DNA of 64,000 nt from Vicia villosa (Eukaryota > Streptophyta > Magnoliopsida > Fabales > Fabaceae). The translations under genes were made by a program, and so were the position numbers. This document shows positions 31,300 to 41,070 of the stretch, in pieces (within the stretch, counting starts at the first letter, position 1; every line of letters starts with the position of its first letter). The notes under the pieces were generated by a model. That model did no database searches, had not been told where the DNA came from, and saw nothing but the letters and a program-made list of their open reading frames with translations. The DNA lies in contig NW_026705575.1 of the NCBI RefSeq assembly GCF_029867415.1, positions 62,001 through 126,000 on the forward strand, given 5' to 3'.

Positions 31300-33065
31300 G
31301 TAGTGCTAATAGTTATGCGAGACTTTATGAAGTTGTTTCCATGATTTGTTTCATAGATCTCCATGAAATGGTTGTACCATCACATGTAAACAAATAACCT
31401 CTTTCTGATCTACCATTCAGAGAATCTGACAAGTAACCTGCATCTTTAAGATAACGAAGCATATGTTTGACCGCTTTCCAATTTCTTCGTGTAGGTGAAT
31501 AATTCTATCTTACTTATAGATTTACCGCAAATGATATATCGTGATGTGTATAATTAGCAAGTTGCATTAGTACTCCAATTTCACTAAGATATGGTACTTC
31601 AGGACCAAGCAATTTTCATCCTTTTCTCGAGGCCTAAAAAGATCTTTCTCCATATCTAATGATCTAACAACCATATTGGAGTAGGAAACATATGACATTT
31701 GTCCATATAGAATCATTTAAACACTTTTCTATATAGATTTCTTGGTGTACAAATATTCTTTTGTCCACATGCTCAATTTTCAAACCTAGACATATTTTAT
31801 CTTTTCTAGGTCCTTCATCTCAAACTCTTTATTTAAGCAATTTATAGCTTTTGGAAGCTCTTCAGGAGTTCCAATAATACTTATGTCATCCACATAGGCA
31901 ACTATTATTGCAAATACTTTTCCACATCATTTTATGAAAATACAAGGGCAAATTGAGTTATTTGTATATCCATCATTTAGTAAATATTCACTGTGCTGAT
32001 TATACCACATGCGTCCAGATTGTTTCAACCAATAGAGAAACTTGTTCAATTTTATGGAGTAGTTTTCTCGAGATCCAAAATTATGTGCCTCTAGTATATT
32101 GAACCTTTCAGGAAGTTTCATGTAAATGTCACTATTAAGTGAACCATATAAACAATATGTCATAACATTCATCATATTCGAATTAAGCCCTTCATGTGTT
32201 ACAAAGCTAATTAATTATCAAAAGTCGATTGAATCCACTACAGGTGAATATGTTTTATCAAAATCAATCTTAGGTCTTTGTGAAAATCATTGAGCAATAA
32301 ATCAAACTTTATATCATTCTTATTTTTCTTTTTCACAAAAACTCATTTATATCAAATTAGTTTCACACCTTGAGGTGTTCGGAATACATGTCCAAAAGTG
32401 AGTCACTTGTAAAGTGAGTTTAATTATTCTTCAATTGAATATATTTATTTTGGCCAATTCTCACTTAGTCTACAATCTTTAATAGACTTTGACTCATGAT
32501 CCTCGTTATCATTGATCACTTTTAGCGCTATATTTTATACAAAGACATTGTCAATATTGACTTTATTTAGTTATCTCAATTTCGGTTCCATTCCATTTCA
32601 TCCATGACATAATTTATCGAGATCTCTTTATTTCATATTTCAAGTACTTGATTTGTTCTTCTGGAACTGAAAATTAAATTAGATGAAAGTGCTCTTAGCA
32701 TTTTCATATCCTCACTTGGGTCATCTTTAATTTCTTTTCTTAGTAGAGGACTTTTAACATTGGAACCGACTTTCATACCACGCTTCAGGTGCAGCTACAA
32801 CTCATTTGCAATATTATATTATCCAATAGGAGAATCCACTTTGAGTGGAGTATTACCAGCTGATAATTTATTTCATAAACTTTGCAAATGAATAATATTT
32901 TAAACTTTTGGTTCATATTGATTTGTACGAGGATCAAGACAACAATTTATTTTAACTTGTTCATTTGAACTTCTTGTTCATGATTTCAGCTGTTCATTTG
33001 AATTTCTTGTTCATGATTTCAGCTGCTTATTCCCCCCCTAATATTGGGAAAATTAATTTATCAAG
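31300..33065 (-). pseudogene. Element A: degraded RT and RNase H region
   Basis: Minus strand 32175-31927 encodes an RT piece (YGSLNSDIYMKLPERFNI, SIKLNKFLYWLKQSGRMWYN), followed after a stop by VAYVDDISIIGTPEEL, with the catalytic YVDD at 31896-31885. Further down come HHDISFAVNLLVR, KHMLRYLKDAGYLSDS and GTTISWRSMKQ, from the region before and within RNase H. Multiple stops and frameshifts. B is inserted just upstream. Confidence 0.85.
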
Positions 33066-33072
33066 TGATAAT

Positions 33073-34290
33073 TGTTAGAACAAGATTTGTTCTGATCAAT
33101 ATTCTTAGTTTTGATGATAACAAGGATATGAATTTTGGATGAGATAATGTGGTACTCTAATACACTGCAATTTCCCTTTCAGGAAATATATATAAAGAGT
33201 ATGCACAAATCAGCGCTCAGAAGCTTTGACTCAGAAGGTTCAGCATGCAACATCAGAACATGGTCTGGCAAGACATCAGAAGATGGTCAAAGCAGAATCA
33301 GAACATGGGTCTATGGAAGCATCAGAAGAACTTGAGTTCAGAAGCAGAAGCACTGAAGTTCTCATGGTATCACGCTCAGAAGCTCTTCAAGGTCAGAAGA
33401 CAAGAAGATGCTCTGCACCAAGCTGTTTGACTCTGATGATATTCAAACGTTGTATACACAAACATCAGATCAGAAGCAAGTACAAGATGGCAGGCTACGC
33501 TGACTGACAAAAGGAACTTTAGAAGCTATTAAAGGCAACGTCAGTAGACACAGCGTAAACAAGGCTCGAGGTAGTTGACAAAAGAGTGAAACATTAAATG
33601 CAATGCTGTACAGAATACGCAAAGCATTAAATGCTCCCAACGGTCATCTTCTCAAGTGCCTATAAATATGAAGTTCTGATGAGAAGCAAGGTTACCGATT
33701 CTGACGAATTATGTGAATACTAACTTGCTGAAACACTGTTCAAATCAAGCTCACAAACTTCATCTTCATCAAAGCTCACTACATTGTTGTTGTAATATAT
33801 TAGTGAGATTAAGCTTAAACTTTAAGAGAAATATCACTGTTGTGATTATAGCTTTTCAGAAGCATTGTAATACTCTTAGAATTGATTACATTAATTTGTA
33901 AGTAACTAGAGTGATCAAGTGTGATCAGGATACTCTAGGAAGTCTTAGCTTGTGTCTAAGCAGTTGTAACTAGAGTGATCACGTGGTGGTCAGGATACTC
34001 TAGAAAGTCTTAGCTTGTGTCTAAGCAATTGTTCCTGGAGTGATCAGGTTGTGATCAGGATACTCTAGAAGACTTAGTCGCGGGCTAAGTGGAAAACTAT
34101 TGTAATCTGTTGAGATTAGTGGATTAAATCCTCAAGTGAGGTAAATCACTCCAAGGGGGTGGACTGGAGTAGTTTAGTTAACAACGAACCAGGATAAAAA
34201 TAACTATGCAATTTGTTTTTATCGTTCAAGTTTTTAGACTACACTTATTCAAACCCCCCCCCCCCTTTCTAAGTGTTTTACTATCCTTCA
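33073..34290 (+). mobile_element. Element B: 5' LTR
   Basis: 1,218 bp, TGTTAGAAC...TATCCTTCA. I count roughly 16 differences from the 3' LTR (about 1.3%). 33900-34095 holds three copies of a 65-70 bp unit with CTAGAGTGATCA...GATACTCTAG and CTTAG...CTAAG inverted repeats. Small ORFs inside (33135-33507, 33713-33901) recur in the other LTR and are not genes. Confidence 0.95.
33900..34095 (+). repeat. Three-unit tandem repeat with inverted repeats in LTR B
   Basis: Units of 65-70 bp each contain AGTGATCA...TGATCAGGATACTCTAG and a CTTAG/CTAAG stem. The third unit has ACTTAG/CTAAGT instead. The equivalent in the 3' LTR is at about 55911-56100. Conserved palindromic repeats in Sirevirus LTRs are described in the literature. 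Confidence 0.8.
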
Positions 34291-34305
34291 ATTGGCATCA
34301 GAGCG
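34291..34305 (+). other. Primer-binding site of element B
   Basis: ATTGGCATCAGAGCG follows the 5' LTR; the TGGCATCAGAGC core is a one-base variant of the initiator tRNA-Met site TGGTATCAGAGC. Confidence 0.85.
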
Positions 34306-34376
34306 CCGGTTCTAAGGTGCAAGCACTTAACCGTATTTAGAAAAGATTCAGGAAGAGAAAAACGCTTCAGTAAAAG

Positions 34377-35642
34377 ATGGCTGGTGAAATTCCAACAAAC
34401 CCACCTACATCTACATCTAGCTCTGCTGAGCAATATAATGGTAACAATGGTTATACTAGACCACCAGTATTTGATGGTGAAAACTTTGAATACTGGAAAG
34501 ATAAACTGGAAAGTTACTTTCTTGGTCTAGATGGTGAACTATGGGATCTTCTGATGGATGGTTACAAACATCTAGTGAAAGCTAGTGGCGTAAGGCTTAC
34601 AAGGCAAGAAATGGATGATGATCAGAAGAAGCTTTTTAAGAATCATCATAAATGTAGGACTGTTTTGGTGAATGCTATCTCTCATGCTGAGTATGAGAAG
34701 ATATCTAACAGGGAAACGGCCTATGATATATATGAGTCATTGAAAATGTCCCATGAGGGAAATGCTCAAGTCAAGGAGACTAAAGCTCTTGCTCTAATCC
34801 AAAGATATGAAGCCTTCAAGATGGAGGATGATGAAAACATTGAGAAGATGTTCTCAAGATTTCAAACGCTAACTGCTGGATTAAGAGTTCTGGATAAAGG
34901 CTACACCAAGGCTGATCATGTAAAGAAGATTATCAGAAGCTTACCCATAAGATGGGGTCCAATGACAACAACATTCAAGATTGCAAAGAATCTGAATGAA
35001 GTTTCTTTGGAAGAGCTTATTAGTGCCTTGAGAAGCCATGAAATAGAGCTGGATGCAAACGAGCCTCAGAAGAAAGGTAAGTCTATTGCATTAAAATCTA
35101 ATGTTAAAAAATGCACTAACGCTTTTCAGGCTAAAGAAGAAGATTCTGAAGAATCAGAATCAGAAGAAGAAGATGAACTGTCCATGATCTCCAGAAGGGT
35201 AAACCAACTCTGGAAGAGCAAGCAAAGGAAGTTCAGAGGCTTCAGAAGTTCAAAGAGATTTGAACGAGGAGAATCTTCTGGTGACAGAAGATCTGACAAG
35301 AAGAAGGTTGTCTGCTATGAGTGCAATGAGCCTGGACACTTCAAGAATGAATGTCCAAAACTTCAGAAGGAGAATCCCAAGAAGAAGTTTCAAAAGAAGA
35401 AAGGTCTTATGGCAACATGGGATGATTCTGAATCAGAATCAGAATCAGACTCTGAAAGAGAGCAAGCCAACTTCGCGCTGATGGCTACAGAAGATGATGG
35501 ATCAGAATCTACATCAGAATCAGATTCTGAAGAGGTATTTTCTGAACTATCTAGAGAAGAGTTAGTTTCCAGTTTAACAGAACTTCTGGAACTCAAGGCT
35601 CATCTTAGTATCAAATACAAAAAGCTGAAGAAGGCAGTTTGA
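34377..35642 (+). CDS. Element B Gag, 421 aa, cut short by a frameshift
   Basis: Nucleocapsid-type Gag of a Sirevirus: N-terminal PPVFDGENFEYWKDKLESYF, the retrotran_gag/UBN2 core (residues about 60-240), an acidic Ser/Glu-rich stretch (about 255-270), zinc knuckle CYECNEPGHFKNEC (about 312-325) and a second acidic Ser-rich region. The stop at 35640 comes from a one-base indel near AAGGCAGTTT: the next frame continues FEFETKKLEVENSELKEKV to 36118. The true Gag-Pol would have continued, so this product is truncated. Start is the first ATG 86 bp after the LTR. Confidence 0.85.
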   Translation: MAGEIPTNPPTSTSSSAEQYNGNNGYTRPPVFDGENFEYWKDKLESYFLGLDGELWDLLMDGYKHLVKASGVRLTRQEMDDDQKKLFKNHHKCRTVLVNAISHAEYEKISNRETAYDIYESLKMSHEGNAQVKETKALALIQRYEAFKMEDDENIEKMFSRFQTLTAGLRVLDKGYTKADHVKKIIRSLPIRWGPMTTTFKIAKNLNEVSLEELISALRSHEIELDANEPQKKGKSIALKSNVKKCTNAFQAKEEDSEESESEEEDELSMISRRVNQLWKSKQRKFRGFRSSKRFERGESSGDRRSDKKKVVCYECNEPGHFKNECPKLQKENPKKKFQKKKGLMATWDDSESESESDSEREQANFALMATEDDGSESTSESDSEEVFSELSREELVSSLTELLELKAHLSIKYKKLKKAV

Positions 35643-36118
35643 ATTTGAAACTAAGAAGCTGGAAGTGGAAAATTCTGAACTGAAGGAAAAAGTTTTAAAT
35701 CTATCCAAAGATAGTGGATCTCCTTCTAAAACAGAAAAATCCATTCCAAGTCTCAATCATATTCTGAAAGAATATGACTCGAGCTTCAGAAAGTTCTTAT
35801 CTAGAAGTATTGGTAGAAGTCATCTTGCTTATATGATATATGGTGTTTCTGGAAACAAAAGGTTTGGTTTTGGCTATGAGGGTGATACCTCACATAAATT
35901 TGAACCTATTGATGATCTGAAGATCACATACAAGCCATTGTATGATCAGTTCAAATATGGCCATGCACATGATATCAGACTCACTTCACATGCACAGAGT
36001 TTTAACACTGTTCACACCAAGAAGCATGTGACACATCCTAAGAAATATCATGCTGACAAACCTAAAGAATATCATGATGTTCCTCCTGTTAAATATTATG
36101 CTAAACCCAAGTTCAATT
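35641..36118 (+). pseudogene. Element B: Gag-Pol continuation after the frameshift
   Basis: Open frame with a coiled-coil-like start (KKLEVENSELKEKVLNL) then FRKFLSRSIGRSHLAYMIYG, GNKRFGFGYEG and a His/Lys/Tyr-rich region, characteristic of the stretch between nucleocapsid and protease in Sireviruses. TAG at 36116-36118, after which the same frame still reads KKGPKKLWVPKEKI before a shift. Confidence 0.75.
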
Positions 36119-36184
36119 AGAACTTGAGGAGAACTAACAAGAAAGGACCCAAGAAATTGTGGGTACCTAAGGAGAAGATAATTT

Positions 36185-36946
36185 ATGTTGCAGATATCAT
36201 TGGCTGCAAAGAGGACAAAAAGCAAAATGTCATGGTACCTGGACTCTGGGTGCTCGCGACACATGACGGGAAGAAGGTCTACATTCCAAGACCTAGTGCT
36301 TAAACCAGGTGGAGAAGTCAAGTTTGGAGGAGATCAGAAGGGCAAAATCATTGGCTCTGGAACCATAAGTCTTGGTAACTCTCCTTCCATAACTAATGTA
36401 CTTCTTGTAAAAGGATTAACGCATAACTTATTATCCATAAGTCAATTAAGTGACAATGGTTATGATATAATCTTCAATCAAAAGTCTTGCAAGGCTGTAA
36501 GTCAGAAGGATGGCTCAATCCTATTTACAGGCAAGAGAAAGAACAACATTTATAAGATTGATCTTTCTGATCTTGAGAAGCAGAAGGTGACTTGCCTTAT
36601 GTCTGTTTCTGAAGAGCAATGGGTCTGACACAGAAGATTAGGACATGCTAGTTTGAGAAAGATTTCTCAGATTAACAAACTAAATCTGGTCAGAGGACTC
36701 CCAAATCTGAAATACAAATCAGATACTCTTTGTGAAGCATGTCAGAAGGGCAAGTTCTCCAAACCTGCATTCAAGTCTAAGAATGTTGTTTCTTCCTCAA
36801 GGCCGTTAGAACTCTTGCACATTGATCTGTTTGGTCCAGTCAAAACAGCATCTGTCAGAGGGAAGAAATATGGATTAGTCATCGTAGATGATTATAGCCG
36901 CTGGACATGGGTAAAGTTCTTAAAACACAAGGATGCAAGATCATAA
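36185..36946 (+). pseudogene. Element B: protease and N-terminal integrase, interrupted
   Basis: SWYLDSGCSRHMTG with protease DSG at about 36240, then VLLVKGLTHNLLSISQL. A stop (TGA at 36626-36628) replaces the usual Trp before HRRLGHASLRKI, the integrase zinc-domain start; CEACQKGK and HIDLFGPV (first catalytic Asp) follow. The frame ends at 36946 after WVKFLKHKD because roughly 80 bp of integrase core appear deleted. Confidence 0.85.
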
Positions 36947-37716
36947 AGGTCAGAAGTGATCATGGTGGCGAATTTGAGAACAGATTCTTTGAGGAGTTCT
37001 TCAAAGAAAATGGTATTGCCCATGATTTCTCTTGCCCTAGAACTCCACAACAAAATGGGGTTGTAGAGCGAAAGAATAGGACTCTACAAGAAATGGCCAG
37101 AACCATGATCAATGAAACCAATATGGCTAAGCACTTCTGGGCAGAAGCAATAAACACTGCGTGTTATATTCAGAATAGAATCTCTATAAGACCTATTCTA
37201 AATAAGACTCCTTATGAATTGTGGAAGAACAGAAAGCCCAACATTTCATATTTTCATCCTTTTGGATGTGTGTGTTTTATTCTGAATATTAAAGATCATC
37301 TTGGTAAGTTTGATTCTAAAGCACAAAAGTGTTTCCTTCTTGGATATTCTAAATGCTCTAAAGGCTACAGAGTATACAATACTGAAACATTGATTGTAGA
37401 AGAATCAATCAATATCAGGTTTGATGATAAGCTTGGTCTTGAAAAACCAAAGCAGTTTGAGAATTTTGCAGATATAGATATTGTCATATCAGAAGCTGTA
37501 GAACCAAGAAGCAAAGCCCCAGGAGCTGATAGTCTCAAAAGCAATGGATCAGAAGATCAAGTTGCTGCATCTTTAGAGAATCTCAGGATTTCTGAAGAGC
37601 CAATAGTCGGAAGATCATCTAGACTTGCATCAGCTTATTCAGAAGATGTGATCCTTGGGAAGAAAGATGATCCTATCAGAACAAGATCCTTTCTAAAGAA
37701 TGACTATCAGAAGTAG
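36931..37716 (+). pseudogene. Element B: C-terminal integrase, after which pol stops
   Basis: Resumes at IIKVRSDHGGEFENRFFEEF (second catalytic Asp) and PQQNGVVERKNRTLQEMART (catalytic Glu), followed by KCFLLGYSKCSKGYRVYNTE and the variable linker ending RTRSFLKNDYQK at 37716. RT and RNase H, expected next, are absent; the sequence passes into a non-coding spacer. B could therefore not have copied itself alone. Confidence 0.85.
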
Positions 37717-38011
37717 TGATCAGAATCAGAAGATGTACAGTCTTTTCAAAACAACACAGCTGTCATCTATGAGTATCTGAAAATGAACGCGTGTATGTAC
37801 GGTCAGTACAAGCGTGCAGTTGAAAAGACGCCGACCTAGGTAACTGTGTTAAATCATTTCATTTACCACGTTCTCTCTCCTAATGTCATTTCTCATTGAA
37901 TGCATAATGATGTCTTTTTCTTGCAATCAATTTCTTTCAAAAATATTCTTTTCTCTTTATTTTAATTTCTTTTTTCAAATCGTTTAAATAACCCGCTTCA
38001 TCTTCATTTCT

Positions 38012-38088
<77 letters not shown>

Positions 38089-38156
38089 TGTGTATCTCTT
38101 TCGTTGCATTCGTTTTCAAACCCTAGTTTCTGATTTGATCTCAAAGCATAATCATC
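37717..38156 (+). other. CT-rich spacer before the env-position ORF
   Basis: Pyrimidine-rich leader-like sequence with a (CT)n tract of about 67 bp at 38016-38082 and TTCAAACCCTAG before the ATG. The character resembles a plant 5' untranslated region. It sits where RT and RNase H would be. Confidence 0.6.
38016..38082 (+). repeat. (CT)n microsatellite
   Basis: About 33 CT units upstream of the env-position ORF of B. Confidence 0.98.
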
Positions 38157-39808
38157 ATGAACTCATCTTCAAGTTCATCAAACCCAGCAGAAAGACTCAC
38201 TTCTACACAGATTCTTCTACGCAAATATGGGTATGCTCCTTTGAAAACATGCATGATTCCCACTGACGAACTGGAAGTTCTTTGTGAATCTGCTGTGGAC
38301 TTCAACAACCTTAGAGCAAATGGTTTTCTGTGTGACGTCAGAATATTGGAGCAAGGATGGTCGAAATATCTTGATAGATTGGTTGGACCAATTTATCCTG
38401 AACTTGTGAAGGACTTCTGGGTACATGCAACGGTTACCCCAACTGCTATAATTTCCTTCGTACTAGGGCATGAAGTGGTTATTACTGAAAAACTCATCAG
38501 GAAGCTGTACAATCTGAATGATGAAAAAGGTTGGTCCGGCTTTCAACCTGGAACGGTTAACTGGTATCAAGTTGAAAATCAAATCTCTCTTACCTTCGGA
38601 GCTGATTCTCATAAAATGGGCACCTTGAGGCCGTTTTATCAAGTATGGGCTGAGATTATTTTGGGTTCTCTTCACCACAGAAAGAAGATGTTCTCTCCCT
38701 CCGCCTACATCAGTCCGGATCACAAGTACACTCTCTTCTGCATTGGTAGAAAGATAGAACTCAACATCTCTAATATTTTATTTGAGAATCTGAAGACTTC
38801 TATATTTAAATCAAGAGAAGATGAAAGGGCGAAGTACCCTCATATTCCTAGAAAGACTATTCCTTTCGGAAGAATGATTTCAGACATTCTGATTGAAAGC
38901 AAATTGCTGGACTACATCAAAACACTTGATGCGTCCCATTTTCTTGGAGTAGTTCAGGGTCCCATCTTCAATGGTGTGGATTTGTTCAGACTAGAGCTCA
39001 TCCAGAATGTACCTTCTGTGTGCACAAGCTTTCCTGACATTCTGTCAAGAAGAGTGGCTGTTGAAGGTTTTGTCTCTTTGTTTCATAAAGAACTTCATCA
39101 GGCTGTCAAGCTTTACCTGGAAGATTGTGTTAGGAAGCAATCAGATATTGATCCTGCTTGGATCCGTGGCAGAGTACTTCTGTCCAAAGCTGATCTCCTG
39201 AAGAAGGATCAGAAGGAACAACAGGCAAGGCTAAAAAGAAAGGCCCGAGAAGATGAGGCCAAGAAAGCCAAGAAGCTGAGGGTCACCTATGATCCTGACA
39301 AGGTGTACTCTCTTGAATACAGGCAGAAAAGGATCAGAGACTCTTTTCACACCACCAGATCTACATATGCTTCTTCTGAATCCGTCACCAGGCATGTTTT
39401 TACTCCACCTCCTTCTGTTCCTAAACCTTCTCCCCAATCACCTCCTTCTGAACCTAAAATCAACTTCACTATACCAAATCTTTCCCCATCTTCTCTTTCC
39501 ACTCCCATTCTAAACCCCACATCTCTAAGTATTCTTCCCCCAACTCCTTCTGATAAATCTTTCTCACCAATCCCCTTCATAAATACTTCATCCTCCTCAC
39601 AACCTATATTTTCTGATACTCCATCCACATCAATCATTCTCTCATATGTTCCTTCTTCCTCATCCACCGCACCTCCACCCTCTTTATCCCATCCCTTACC
39701 TATCAGAAAATCTAAACCCTACTGCCTTCTCTACCCTGACTACAAATTCACCTTCAATCCACCTGAACCCTATGCCTACCTGGAACTGTTCAGACATGAG
39801 GTGATTAG
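38157..39808 (+). pseudogene. Element B: env-position ORF, N-terminal part (550 codons)
   Basis: Frame open from ATG 38157 into the element C LTR, where it stops at 39836. Host-side residues: Ser-rich N-terminus, a globular region (about 20-300) with GYAPLKTCMIPTDELEVLCE, LVKDFWVHATVTPTAIISFV, VITEKLIRKLYNL and KTIPFGRMISDILIESKLLD, a basic coiled region (about 345-380, KEQQARLKRKAREDEAKKAK), then a Pro/Ser-rich stretch (about 410-530). This fits proteins called envelope-like or putative plant transposon protein in legumes. I see no signal peptide or transmembrane segment, so function at a membrane is doubtful. The other part is 53169-53984. Confidence 0.75.
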
Positions 39809-39881
39809 TGTCACTCGTTTTTTTGAGGCGAACTGACTCCTTGCTCTTTCTTTTTTTTTGATTTTTTTTTATTTTTTTGCA

Positions 39882-39891
39882 AGAGTCGCCA
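39882..39891 (-). other. PBS-like sequence inside the C LTR
   Basis: Minus strand TGGCGACTCT, identical to the first ten bases of the real PBS, about 75 bp inside the LTR; also at 48505-48514. E1 has the same arrangement (1565-1574 and 1607). Confidence 0.75.
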
Positions 39892-39974
39892 CCGACTTTT
39901 ATTTTATCCAAATAGGAAAGGCATAAAAGAACAGGAAAAACCTTTGGACAGATTTTGGGTTCGGGGGGTTGGTT

Positions 39975-40007
39975 ATACAAAGGGAAGGTTTTAAATACCC
40001 TTTGTAT
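39975..40007 (-). other. LTR stem-loop with conserved 13-nt loop (element C)
   Basis: A perfect 10-bp stem, ATACAAAGGG (39975-39984) with CCCTTTGTAT (39998-40007), closes a 13-nt loop; on the minus strand the right-LTR version (about 48594-48633) reads TGCTTAAAACCTT. The left copy has two loop changes. Confidence 0.75.
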
Positions 40008-40089
40008 CCATGGTTATCCATGGGCTCTTAATTGCTTAGCTCACTTTTGATTTAAAAATAGAAGAAGTGAAGATGACGGAAACATTAAC

Positions 40090-41070
40090 AATGCGTCCAA
40101 ATGGACAAAGAAAAAATAGCGGAAGCATAAATAATATGTCCAAATGGACAAAGAGAAAATAGCGGAAGCATAAATAATATGTCCAAATGGACAAAGAGAA
40201 AATAGCGGAAACATAAATAATATGTCCAAATGGACAAAGAAAAATAGCGGAAACATAAATAATATGTCCAAGTGGACAAAGAAAAATAGCAGAAATATAA
40301 ATAATATGTCCAAATGGACAAAGAAAAAATAGCAGAAATATAAATAATATGTCCAAATGGACAAAGAAAAAATAGCAGAAATATAAATAATATGTCCAAG
40401 TGGACAAAGAAAAAATAGCAGAAATATAAATAATATGTCCAAGTGGACAAAGAAAAAATAGCAGAAATATAAATAATATGTCCAAATGGACAAAGAAAAA
40501 ATAACAGAAATATAAATAATATGTCCAAGTGGACAAAGAAAAAATAACAGAAACATAAATAATATGTCCAAGTGGACAAAGAAAAAATAACAGAAATATA
40601 AATAATATGTCCAAGTGGACAAAGAAAAAATAACAGAAATGTAAATAATATGTCCAAGTGGACAAAGAAAAAATAACAGAAATATAAATAATATGTCCAA
40701 ATGGACAAAGAAAAAATAACAGAAACATAAATAATATGTCCAATTGGACAAAGAAAAAATAACAGAAATATAAATAATATGTCCAAGTGGACAAAGAAAA
40801 AATAACAGAAATATAAATAATATGTCCAAGTGGACAAAGAAAAAATAACAGAAATATAAATAATATGTCCAAGTGGACAAAGAAAAAATAACAGAAATAT
40901 AAATAATATGTCCAAGTGGACAAAGAAAAAATAACAAAAACATAAATAATATGTCTAAATGGACAAAGAAAAAAATAACAGAAATATAAATAATATGTCC
41001 AAGTGGACAAAGAAAAAATAAAAGAAATATAAATAATATGTTCAAGTGGACAAAGAAAAAATAACAGAAA
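40090..41070 (-). repeat. 41-bp tandem array, about 24 units (left LTR of C)
   Basis: Unit: ATGTCCAAGTGGACAAAGAA, then AAAATAACAGAAATATAAATA. TGTCCA/TGGACA forms a 5-6 bp stem; the centre varies (AAGT, AAAT, AATT). The array produces long minus-strand pseudo-ORFs of 276-369 codons in all three frames, because 41 is not a multiple of 3. The related LTR at 9345 has two units. Confidence 0.95.

Noticed and set aside
33135..33507. ORFs of 61-93 codons, repeated at 55139-55511
   Set aside because: They lie within the LTRs of element B, overlap each other and show no known domain.
38157..39808. A true envelope glycoprotein
   Set aside because: The ORF is in the env position, but no signal peptide, transmembrane segment or fusion-type hydrophobic stretch is visible, so only a positional label is used.
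40090..41070. CRISPR-like repeat array
   Set aside because: Repeats are contiguous without unique spacers, lie inside an LTR of a plant element and no cas genes exist.
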